Positions 27,399-34,544 of a DNA stretch of 64,000 nucleotides are shown one piece after another; position 1 is the first letter of the stretch, and every line of letters begins with the position of its first letter. A model generated the notes under the pieces. It was not told the origin of the DNA and did no database searches. It worked only from the letters and a program-made list of their open reading frames with translations. Position numbers and translations under genes: made by a program. Source of the stretch: Sphingomonas sp. GTDB lineage: Bacteria > Pseudomonadota > Alphaproteobacteria > Sphingomonadales > Sphingomonadaceae. The DNA lies in the NCBI RefSeq assembly GCF_013812825.1, contig NZ_JACCSU010000063.1, forward strand, positions 1-64,000. The letters run 5' to 3'.

Positions 27399-28631
27399 CT
27401 AGCGTTTCGTCGCCATGATGTCGCTGATCTCGCGCATCCGGCCGGTATACACATCGCTGAGGCACGAGTCCGAGCGGCAGGCGTCGCGCTGGGCGACGAA
27501 GCGTTCGCGCGTGCCGAGCAGCCGGGCCCGCCGGACGGCGTCGGCCTGGCCCCACGACTGGCCGTAGAGCACGCCCAGATGGCGATCGAGCCTCGCCAGG
27601 CCGGCGTTGTTGCACACCGAGTTTTCGCCGCGCCCTTTGGCGACCCGGCAGTTGAAGCTGGGATTCGCCGGCGCATCGGCCGCTCGCTGCGCCACGCTGT
27701 CCGATTGCGCCGCCGTTCGCGCCGATTGCGTCGCCGTTCGGGCCGGCTGCGGCGCGACTCTGGCGCGGGGTGGCGCCGGCGCCAGCCTGGGCAGCGGCGG
27801 CTGCTCGTCGAAATGTGGCCCCACTTCGGCCGGAGGCTCGGCGACCGGCTCCGGAAGCGGTGCATCCTGCGGATCGCTGACCCGCTCGAGCGTGACCAGC
27901 GGGGTGACGATCAGGCCATCGTTGGACACGCCGACGACGCTTGCGCCACCGGCCGCGGGCTTCACCGTATAGCCGATGTCGGCCATCAGGTTCCGCCGCC
28001 CGTCGAGAACCGCGACTCCGGGCGGCAGGTCGAGCGCGACCCACGCTCGGCAGCGCACCGTCCCAAGCCTGGAGTCCGCTTGCCGGAGCTCCGGCAAATC
28101 GATCCGGATCATCGAATAGCCGGCAATCTGGTCGAACGCCGCCCGGTCGCGGCCGCGAATCCCCGCCGCCCGACGGAACAGCTCGCGCTTGATCTGGTCG
28201 CCGGTCCCCGGTGACCCGCAATGCGCTGCGGGATTCTGCTCTGGAGAGGCGATCGCGTCGATTGGTGCAGCGGACATTCTTTCGGGCAGTTCGCGCAAGA
28301 ACAACGGGGGCCGGATCGCGACCACCAGCAGCAGCGCGACCGCCGTCACGGCGAACAGGGCGCTTGGGCTGGGCCGCGGCCTCCGCGGTGCGACGCTAGT
28401 TGACCTTTGGAGGGCGCGCAGCTGGGCCCGCTTGAGGTCATATTCGGAGCGCCGGCGCCAATCGCTGAGCACCGCGTAAGCGTTGGTGATCGCCCGGGCG
28501 CGCTCGGCCGCTTCCGTCGATGAATTGCGGTCGGGGTGGTAGCGGCGCATCAGCGCCAGATAGGCGGCGCGGATGACCACGTCCTCCGACGTGGGCGAGA
28601 CCCCCAGGGTTGCGTAATGGTCCGGTGTCAC
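27399..28631 (-). CDS. Membrane-anchored J-domain protein with C-terminal LprI-like domain
   Basis: A 410-residue chimera. Residues 1-65 form a J domain (HYATLGVSPT, HPD at 32-34), which should stimulate DnaK in the cytosol. One membrane helix lies at ~90-107. The exported part (~108-410) has an uncharacterised middle, a Pro/Ala-rich linker (~265-320), and a Cys-rich terminal domain (~325-410, CRVAKGRGENSVC..., LDRHLGVLYGQ, ACRSDSC) resembling the lysozyme-inhibitor LprI/DUF1311 fold. This puts a chaperone contact and a periplasmic domain on one chain. Domain identities are by eye. Confidence 0.8.
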   Translation of the reverse strand: MTPDHYATLGVSPTSEDVVIRAAYLALMRRYHPDRNSSTEAAERARAITNAYAVLSDWRRRSEYDLKRAQLRALQRSTSVAPRRPRPSPSALFAVTAVALLLVVAIRPPLFLRELPERMSAAPIDAIASPEQNPAAHCGSPGTGDQIKRELFRRAAGIRGRDRAAFDQIAGYSMIRIDLPELRQADSRLGTVRCRAWVALDLPPGVAVLDGRRNLMADIGYTVKPAAGGASVVGVSNDGLIVTPLVTLERVSDPQDAPLPEPVAEPPAEVGPHFDEQPPLPRLAPAPPRARVAPQPARTATQSARTAAQSDSVAQRAADAPANPSFNCRVAKGRGENSVCNNAGLARLDRHLGVLYGQSWGQADAVRRARLLGTRERFVAQRDACRSDSCLSDVYTGRMREISDIMATKR

Positions 28632-28696
28632 GATTCCCGCGCTGCCCAGTCCTCAATCGTCTGCCGAGGTTAACTATACAGTCCGAGCGCCCGCGC

Positions 28697-29473
28697 TCAA
28701 ATCGTCAGCAGCTCCTCGGCATCGGTTCGCAGGATTTCCTCGACCGTCGCCTCGACCGTCTCGGACACCAGGTAGAGCGGCTGGAACACGTCATTGCGAT
28801 AGGCGGTGCGCACCGCCCGCCGCACCGAGAAGGGCAGCCGCTCGACACGATCGCTCTCCAGGCTGAAATGTGCTTCGCCGAAGCTCGACGCGAGCCCGGC
28901 CCCGAGGATCTTCAGGTCGCCGCCTTCGCGGGCCAGGCCGAACTCGACGCTGTGCCAGTAGATTCGAGCGACGCGCTCGCCATGCCCGGCGGCGATCGCC
29001 GCTCCGCCCAGCCGCCCGACATGCTCGATCATCCCGGCATAATCGTGGTCGGCCAGCATCGGGATGTGGCCGAACAAGTCGTGGAAGCAGTCGGGCTCTT
29101 CCAGATAGTCGAGCTGCTCGACTGTTCGGATGAAGTTGCCGACCGGGAAGACGCGCTCGCTCAGCATGGCGAAAAAGATGTCGTCCGGGACCAGCCCGGT
29201 CACCGCCACCGTCTGCCACCCGGTCCGCGGCTCGAGGATCGCGTTGAGCTCGTCGAGGTCGGGCACGCCGGGATGCGACAGCCGAAGCAGGTCGATGCCG
29301 TCGAGGAACGGGCGGACAACCCGGCTGCCGAGCAAGTCCACCTGCCGCGCAAACAGCAGGTCCCACACCGCGTGGTCGTCAGCGGTGAACGCGTCCCAGC
29401 GTTGCGGCACGACATAGTCCCGCCAGCCTTGGGGCGTGTCGGTCCTTGCTTGGGCTCTGTGGCGCATATTCAT
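28697..29473 (-). CDS. phhA: Phenylalanine 4-monooxygenase
   Basis: A 258-residue iron- and pterin-dependent hydroxylase converting L-Phe to L-Tyr, of bacterial single-domain size. The iron ligands are in CFHDLFGHIPML (two His, near 121 and 126) and a Glu in IYWHSVEFGL (~167); the pterin-binding region includes TGLVPDDIFFAML. ATG at 29473 and 29467 are both possible; the latter has AAGGA eight bases upstream. A Tyr-Tyr leader peptide and an intrinsic terminator lie immediately upstream, so attenuation is likely. phhB and hppD lie nearby. Confidence 0.94.
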   Translation of the reverse strand: MNMRHRAQARTDTPQGWRDYVVPQRWDAFTADDHAVWDLLFARQVDLLGSRVVRPFLDGIDLLRLSHPGVPDLDELNAILEPRTGWQTVAVTGLVPDDIFFAMLSERVFPVGNFIRTVEQLDYLEEPDCFHDLFGHIPMLADHDYAGMIEHVGRLGGAAIAAGHGERVARIYWHSVEFGLAREGGDLKILGAGLASSFGEAHFSLESDRVERLPFSVRRAVRTAYRNDVFQPLYLVSETVEATVEEILRTDAEELLTI

Positions 29474-29488
29474 GTTCCTTCGGGCAAT

Positions 29489-29519
29489 AAAAAACCCGCC
29501 GAGCGGAGGCTGGGCGGGT
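29489..29519 (-). terminator. Intrinsic terminator/attenuator in the phhA leader
   Basis: On the minus strand a perfect 7-bp stem (29513-29519 with 29494-29500; ACCCGCC/GGCGGGT) with a 12-base loop runs straight into six U residues (29494-29489). It ends about 15 bases before the phhA start, so it must be bypassed for expression. Confidence 0.8.
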
Positions 29520-29550
29520 CGAGGCTGGAGTTCGTCTGTCGCGAATCGCG

Positions 29551-29634
29551 TCAGCCGGTGCCAACCTCGCAGCGATAGTAATTGCCATCCGCTGCGGCGC
29601 GGCGGCTGGGAATCAAGGCGGTCGAACGAGTCAT
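29551..29634 (-). CDS. Candidate phhA leader peptide with tandem Tyr codons
   Basis: A 27-codon frame (ATG 29632-29634, TGA 29551-29553) begins MTRSTALIPSRR and contains consecutive tyrosine codons TAC TAT at residues 19-20 in GNYYRCEVGTG. The stop lies 31 bases before the terminator stem. Tyrosine is the product of PhhA, so ribosome stalling at these codons under Tyr shortage could relieve termination. CGAGGTTGG just after the Tyr codons (29561-29569) can pair with CCAGCCTCG (29520-29528), directly beside the terminator stem. The ribosome-binding site is weak and no clear antiterminator was found. Confidence 0.55.
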   Translation of the reverse strand: MTRSTALIPSRRAAADGNYYRCEVGTG

Positions 29635-29773
29635 TGGAGCTGCTTATCGCATCCGTTTCCTGAACGCCAACTGTCGGCGCCCGCTTCCGCGAACGCGGCC
29701 GCGCATTGCGCCCCAATCCGGGACAGGCGCGGATGGCCGTTTGCGCGAAGGGGCGCAGCCGGACGATGCGTTG

Positions 29774-30052
29774 ATGATGCTTTGCGCAATCTTCACCATG
29801 CTTGCAGCCACCGCGTCGTTCGAGCCGGCCCGCGAAGCCCCAAGCGCCTCGCTTGGAGTCACCGCGACGGTCGTCCGCCCGGTCGAGATATCGCCGCCGT
29901 CGATCGACTCCGGCGGGGCGGTCGTCACCATCCGCAACACGCTTGACGTCGAGGTGCTGGTGGCGGGCGCGAGTGCCGACACAAGCGATCCAGACACGAC
30001 GATCCTGACCGGCGACGGCGCCGGGCCGGTGGTCATCACGCTCGTCTATTAG
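29774..30052 (+). CDS. Small secreted protein, unknown
   Basis: A 92-residue frame beginning with a plausible signal sequence (MMLCAIFTMLAATAS), followed by a Thr/Val-rich, beta-strand-like mature part with no cysteines. I do not recognise it. Start could be ATG at 29774 or 29777. Its stop interlocks with the phhB stop in TTAG (30049-30052), which supports it being a real gene. Divergent from phhA. Confidence 0.5.
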   Translation: MMLCAIFTMLAATASFEPAREAPSASLGVTATVVRPVEISPPSIDSGGAVVTIRNTLDVEVLVAGASADTSDPDTTILTGDGAGPVVITLVY

Positions 30053-30321
30053 CCGGCCGGCGACACCCGTTCCGCCAGCGCGTTGATCGCCTCGGCGAGC
30101 GCCACATCGCGCTCGGTCACTCGGCCGGCATCGTGGCTGGTCAGTCGGAAATCGACCTTGTTCCAGACGCTGGTGAACTCCGGATGGTGGTCGACCTTCT
30201 CGGCGTGCAGCGCCACCCGCGTCAGGAACGCGAAGGCCTCGCTAAAGTCCTTGAACTTGAAGCTGCGCGCCAGCGCCTTGCCGCTGTCGTCGAGATTCCA
30301 GCCATCGGGAATGGTTGCCAT
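30049..30321 (-). CDS. phhB: 4a-hydroxytetrahydrobiopterin dehydratase (pterin carbinolamine dehydratase)
   Basis: A 90-residue enzyme that recycles the pterin cofactor oxidised by PhhA. The family residues are in HAEKVDHHPEFTSVWNKVDF (catalytic His pair) and TSHDAGRVTERDVALA. Full length for the family. It shares the strand of phhA but the small secreted gene lies between them. Divergent from hppD across a repeat. Confidence 0.93.
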   Translation of the reverse strand: MATIPDGWNLDDSGKALARSFKFKDFSEAFAFLTRVALHAEKVDHHPEFTSVWNKVDFRLTSHDAGRVTERDVALAEAINALAERVSPAG

Positions 30322-30337
30322 CTTTGCCTCCTGATGT

Positions 30338-30416
30338 CGTCATTGCGAGGAGCGCAGCGACGAAGCAATCCAGTTCTTCTGTTTGCTAGATTGCTTCGCT
30401 GCGCTCGCAATGACGG
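30338..30416. repeat. Inverted repeat between phhB and hppD
   Basis: Arms at 30338-30370 (CGTCATTGCGAGGAGCGCAG onward) and 30389-30416 (GATTGCTTCGCTGCGCTCGC then AATGACGG) are complementary apart from small insertions. It is a common proteobacterial intergenic element and lies in the divergent promoter region. Confidence 0.85.
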
Positions 30417-30553
30417 CGGTGCGCCAAATCTTGCAAAGCGGCACGCGCAGTCTGTCCGGGGGACAGGCGAGCATGGCGCTGCGCGACCGGCCGAAGCCTT
30501 GCAAACCGGCATATCCGGGAGCAGGGAAAAGCCCGCAAAGAGGAGGATTGGGA

Positions 30554-31642
30554 ATGGCCACCGCTGTTGCCGAAAAAGGACCACTCGGCCTCGAGAACCC
30601 GATGGGCACCGACGGCTTCGAGTTCGTCGAATATGCCGCCCGGGATTCAGAGCTGCTGCGCTCGCTGTTCACGAACATGGGCTTCCCCGAGGTCGCGCGC
30701 CACAAGCGCAAGGCCGTCACCCTGCACCGGCAGGGCGACTGCAACTTCATTATCAACTCCGAACCCGGCAGCTTCGCCGAGGAGTTCGCCGAGGCTCACG
30801 GCCCGTGCGCCTGCGCGATGGCGTTCCGGTTCAAGGACGCCAGGGCCGCGCACGCCCGAGCGCTCGAGCTCGGCGCGACCGACGTCAAGAGCGACGTTGC
30901 CGAGGGCGAGCTCGAAATCCCGGCGATCGAGGGCATCGGCGGCTCGCGTCTCTATTTCGTCGATCGCTATGCGCAGCGCGGCACGATCTACGAGGTGGAT
31001 TTCGAGTTCCACCCGGACTGGCGCCAGCGCGAGGCCGACCAGGCGTCGCATCTGACCTACATCGACCATCTCACGCACAACGTGAATCGCGGCCGGATGG
31101 CGGTCTGGGCCGATTTCTACGAGCGGCTCTTCAACTTCCGCGAAATCCGCTACTTCGACATCGAGGGCAAGGTCACCGGGCTGTTCTCCAAGGCGATGAC
31201 CAGCCCGTGCGGCAAGATTCGGATCCCGCTCAACGAGAGCCAGGACGACAAGAGCCAGATCGAGGAGTTCCTGCGCGAATATAAGGGCGAGGGCATCCAG
31301 CACATCGCGCTGGGCAGCGACGACATTTACGCCGCGGTCGATATCCTTCGCGGCCGCGCAATTCCGTTCCAGGACACGCCCGAAACCTATTACGAGCTGC
31401 TCGACAGCCGCATCGAGGGCCACGGCGAGTCGCTCCCCGAGCTCCGCAAGCGGGGCATATTGATGGACGGCGCGCCGACCGAAGGGCAGGGGCTGCTGCT
31501 GCAGATCTTCACCCAGAACGTGATCGGCCCGATCTTTTTCGAGATCATCCAGCGCAAGGGCAACGAAGGCTTCGGCGAAGGCAATTTCAAGGCGCTGTTC
31601 GAGTCGATTGAGCTCGACCAGATGCGCCGCGGCGTGATCTGA
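30554..31642 (+). CDS. hppD: 4-hydroxyphenylpyruvate dioxygenase
   Basis: A 362-residue Fe(II) dioxygenase converting 4-hydroxyphenylpyruvate to homogentisate, the second step of tyrosine degradation. Two VOC-type domains are present. The active domain has iron His in YIDHLTHNV (~176) and GIQHIALGSDDI (~256), and the Glu in GPIFFEIIQRKG (~335). ATG at 30554 follows AGGAGG by seven bases. It links phhA/phhB to the homogentisate route; hmgA, maiA and fahA are not in the window. Confidence 0.96.
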   Translation: MATAVAEKGPLGLENPMGTDGFEFVEYAARDSELLRSLFTNMGFPEVARHKRKAVTLHRQGDCNFIINSEPGSFAEEFAEAHGPCACAMAFRFKDARAAHARALELGATDVKSDVAEGELEIPAIEGIGGSRLYFVDRYAQRGTIYEVDFEFHPDWRQREADQASHLTYIDHLTHNVNRGRMAVWADFYERLFNFREIRYFDIEGKVTGLFSKAMTSPCGKIRIPLNESQDDKSQIEEFLREYKGEGIQHIALGSDDIYAAVDILRGRAIPFQDTPETYYELLDSRIEGHGESLPELRKRGILMDGAPTEGQGLLLQIFTQNVIGPIFFEIIQRKGNEGFGEGNFKALFESIELDQMRRGVI

Positions 31643-31654
31643 TGAAGGTTCCAT

Positions 31655-31735
31655 GTTCCCCGGCGAAGGCCGGGGCCCAGGCCGATGCGAAGCAACGGTT
31701 CCCGCTGCCCTGGACCCCGGCCTCCGCCGGGGAAA
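31655..31735. repeat. Inverted repeat between hppD and the thiolase gene
   Basis: Arms 31655-31680 (GTTCCCCGGCGAAGGCCGGG onward) and 31710-31735 (CTGGACCCCGGCCTCCGCCG then GGGAAA) form a long near-perfect stem. It is a frequent sphingomonad intergenic repeat type and ends 10 bases before the thiolase start. Confidence 0.85.
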
Positions 31736-31744
31736 AGTGAAGTA

Positions 31745-32947
31745 ATGACCGAAGCCTTCATCTGCGACGCCGCGCGGACTCCGATCGGCCGCTACGGCGG
31801 AGCGCTTGCGTCGATCCGCGCCGACGACCTCGCCGCGATCCCGATCCGGGCGCTCGTCGAGCGCAACCCGTCGGTCGACTGGGGCGAACTGGACGACATC
31901 ATCCTCGGCTGCGCCAACCAGGCGGGCGAGGACAACCGCAACCTCGCCCGGATGGCGGGGCTGCTCGCGGGCTTGCCCGACAGCTCGGGCGGAGTGACCC
32001 TCAACCGGCTGTGCGGCTCTGGGCTCGACTCGGTGGCGATGGCGGCTCGTTCGATCCGCGGCGGGGAGTCGGACCTGATCATTGCCGGCGGCTCGGAAAG
32101 CATGAGCCGGGCGCCGTTCGTCCTGCCCAAGGCAAGCCAGGCTTTCGACCGCACCGCCGAGATCTACGACACGACCATCGGCTGGCGCTTCGTCAACCCG
32201 AAGATGCGCGATGCCTACGGCGATGACACCATGCCTTCGACCGCCGAGAACGTTGCCCAGGAGTTCCAGGTCACGCGCGAGGACCAGGACGCGTTCGCTC
32301 TTCGCAGCCAGCAGCGAACCGCGGCGGCGCAGGCCAATGGGCGGCTCGCCGCCGAGATCGTCCCGGTCCCGATCGCGCAGCGCAAGGGTGAACCGCTGGC
32401 CGTCGAGCGCGACGAGCATCCGCGCGAGACCAGCCTCGAGTCGCTGGCCAGGCTGAAGCCGATCGTCCGCGCCGACGGCACCGTCACCGCCGGCAATGCA
32501 TCGGGGGTCAACGACGGCGCCGCTGCGATCATTATCGCCAGCGAGGAAGCGGCGAGGCGCAACGGCCTGACGCCGCGGGCGCGGGTCCTCGGCGGCGCGG
32601 TCGCCGGAGTGCCGCCGCGGATCATGGGCATCGGCCCGGCGCCCGCGTCCGGGAAATTGCTCAAGCGGCTGGGCTTCAAGATCGACCAGATGGACGTGAT
32701 CGAACTGAACGAGGCGTTCGCCGCCCAGGCGCTGGCCGTGCTTCGCCAGCTCGGTCTTCCCGACGACGCCGAGAACGTGAACCCCAACGGCGGCGCGATC
32801 GCGCTCGGTCACCCGCTCGGCATGTCCGGCGCGCGCCTCGCGCTGACCGCGACCGAACAGCTGCAACGCGATGGAACGAAACTGGCGCTGTGTACGATGT
32901 GCATCGGCGTCGGCCAGGGAATCGCGCTGGCGCTCGAGCGGGTCTGA
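31745..32947 (+). CDS. pcaF: 3-oxoadipyl-CoA thiolase
   Basis: A 400-residue thiolase. The acyl-enzyme Cys is in NRLCGSGLD (~90), with the His in NPNGGAIALGHPLGMSGAR (~356) and the second Cys in LCTMCIGVGQG (~386). The stretch AEIYDTTIGWRFVNPKM is characteristic of 3-oxoadipyl-CoA thiolases of the beta-ketoadipate (pcaF) and phenylacetate pathways, which give succinyl-CoA plus acetyl-CoA. The neighbouring paaD gene, joined by TGATG, points to a phenylacetate role, so paaJ would be an equally fair name. Confidence 0.88.
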   Translation: MTEAFICDAARTPIGRYGGALASIRADDLAAIPIRALVERNPSVDWGELDDIILGCANQAGEDNRNLARMAGLLAGLPDSSGGVTLNRLCGSGLDSVAMAARSIRGGESDLIIAGGSESMSRAPFVLPKASQAFDRTAEIYDTTIGWRFVNPKMRDAYGDDTMPSTAENVAQEFQVTREDQDAFALRSQQRTAAAQANGRLAAEIVPVPIAQRKGEPLAVERDEHPRETSLESLARLKPIVRADGTVTAGNASGVNDGAAAIIIASEEAARRNGLTPRARVLGGAVAGVPPRIMGIGPAPASGKLLKRLGFKIDQMDVIELNEAFAAQALAVLRQLGLPDDAENVNPNGGAIALGHPLGMSGARLALTATEQLQRDGTKLALCTMCIGVGQGIALALERV

Positions 32948-33393
32948 TGCGCGAGGGAAATCGCGCTCCGATCCGGGCGGTGCTCGAGACCGTCATGGAC
33001 CCGGAAATCCCGGTCGTCTCGGTGGTCGACCTCGGGATCGTCCGCGACGTCAGCGACGACCGGGTGACGATCACTCCGACCTATTCGGGCTGCCCTGCGA
33101 CCGAGGTCATCGAGCGCACCATCCGACAAGCGCTCGACTTAGCCGGTTTCGGGCACGTGGAAATCAAAACCGAGCTCGCGCCGCCGTGGACGACCGACTG
33201 GATCAGCGAGAAGGGCAAGGACGCCCTCAAAGCCTACGGCATCTCGCCGCCCGACCTGGCCAAGGCCGCGACTTGCCCGCTGTGCGGCTCGACCGACACC
33301 GAGGAGGTCAGCCGCTTCGGCTCGACTCCGTGCAAGGCGCAGTGGCGCTGCAGAACGTGCCTGGAGCCGTTCGACCGCTTCAAATGCCACTAG
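32947..33393 (+). CDS. paaD: PaaD, maturation factor of the phenylacetyl-CoA epoxidase
   Basis: A 148-residue protein with an N-terminal MIP18/DUF59 domain (VMDPEIPVVSVVDLGIVRDV, TPTYSGCPATEVIE) and a C-terminal cysteine-rich tail (CPLCGST..., CRTCLEPFDRFKCH) that may bind zinc or iron-sulfur. PaaD supports iron-sulfur assembly of the PaaABCE epoxidase. Here it is separated from paaABCE, none of which are in the window, and is coupled instead to a thiolase. ATG at 32947 overlaps the thiolase stop. Confidence 0.9.
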   Translation: MREGNRAPIRAVLETVMDPEIPVVSVVDLGIVRDVSDDRVTITPTYSGCPATEVIERTIRQALDLAGFGHVEIKTELAPPWTTDWISEKGKDALKAYGISPPDLAKAATCPLCGSTDTEEVSRFGSTPCKAQWRCRTCLEPFDRFKCH

Positions 33394-33403
33394 GCTAGCG
33401 GCG

Positions 33404-34543
33404 TCACCACTCCGCGAAGCTTCCGTCGGAATGCCGCCAAACCGGGTTGCGCCATCGGTGGCGCTCTTTGTGCGCTTCGCGAACCGCGTCCTCGTCGATG
33501 GTGATTCCGAGGCCCGGCCCCTGCGGGATCCGGAGATAGCCGTCCTCCGGAGTCAGCACCTGCTGGTCGCTGCAGAATTCCAGCAGGTCGTGGCCGACAT
33601 TGTAATGGATGCCCAGGCTCATCTCCTGAATGGCGACATTGGGAGTGCAGGCGGCAAGCTGCAGGCACGAGGCCAGCGCCAGCGGCCCGAGCGGGCAGTG
33701 CGGCGCAACAGCGATGTCGTAGGTTTCGGCCATTGCCGCGATCTTGCGGCATTCGAGGATCCCGCCGGCGTGGCTCAAGTCCGGCTGGATGATGTCGACG
33801 GCGCCCATCTCGAAGAACGGCTTGAAGTCCCAGCGCGAGAACAGGCGCTCGCCGAGCGCGATCGGGGTGCTGGTCAGTTCGGCGATCTGCCGCAGCCCGT
33901 CGGGGTTCTCGGACAGCAGCGGCTCCTCGATGAACAATAGTCCCAGCGGCTCAAGGACCTTGGCCAGCTGCTTGGCCATCGGCCGGTGCACTCTGCCGTG
34001 GAAATCGAGACCGACGTCCATGCCCGTCGCCTGCGCCGCTTCGACCCGCTTGACCACCTCGTCGAACAGCCGGGGGGTGCCGATCCAGTCGAGCTCGGCG
34101 GTGGCGTTCATCTTGACCGCGGAGAAGCCCTGGTCGCGGCGGACCTTGGCCGCGTCGGCGATCTCGCTCGGCCGGTCGCCGCCGATCCATGCGTAGGCGC
34201 GGATCTTGTCGCGCACCCGGCCGCCGAGCATCTCCCAAGCGGGCAGTCCGACGACCTTGCCTTTGAGATCCCAAAGCGACTGCTCGAGCCCGGCGAGCGC
34301 CGACATCAGCACCGGCCCGCCGCGGTAGAAGCCGCCCCGGTAACTAACCTGCCAGATGTCCTCGATGCGCCGCGGGTCATGGCCGATGAAGCGATCGCGA
34401 AGCGCCTCGAACGCGCCGTCGACGGCTTCGGCGTGGCCCTCGAGGCTCGCCTCTCCCCAGCCCACCGCGCCGTCGTCGCTCTCGACCCGCACGAACAGCC
34501 AGCGCGGCGGGACGTAGAACGTCTCGATCCGGCCGATCTTCAT
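33404..34543 (-). CDS. dgoD: D-galactonate dehydratase
   Basis: A 379-residue enolase-superfamily enzyme converting D-galactonate to 2-keto-3-deoxygalactonate. Metal ligands are in VGLDFHGRVHRPM (Asp), LLFIEEPLLSEN (Glu) and IALGERLFSRWDF (Glu), with the catalytic His in VAPHCPLGP. The N-terminus MKIGRIETFYVPPRWLFVRV is typical of DgoD. ATG at 34543 comes one base after the preceding gene's stop, so both are in one transcription unit. It is part of the galactose module. Confidence 0.93.
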   Translation of the reverse strand: MKIGRIETFYVPPRWLFVRVESDDGAVGWGEASLEGHAEAVDGAFEALRDRFIGHDPRRIEDIWQVSYRGGFYRGGPVLMSALAGLEQSLWDLKGKVVGLPAWEMLGGRVRDKIRAYAWIGGDRPSEIADAAKVRRDQGFSAVKMNATAELDWIGTPRLFDEVVKRVEAAQATGMDVGLDFHGRVHRPMAKQLAKVLEPLGLLFIEEPLLSENPDGLRQIAELTSTPIALGERLFSRWDFKPFFEMGAVDIIQPDLSHAGGILECRKIAAMAETYDIAVAPHCPLGPLALASCLQLAACTPNVAIQEMSLGIHYNVGHDLLEFCSDQQVLTPEDGYLRIPQGPGLGITIDEDAVREAHKERHRWRNPVWRHSDGSFAEW

Positions 34544-34544
34544 G

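Noticed and set aside
17220-31735. Clustered repeats as a CRISPR array.
   Set aside because: The repeats belong to different families, are widely spaced, lack regular spacers, and no cas gene is present.
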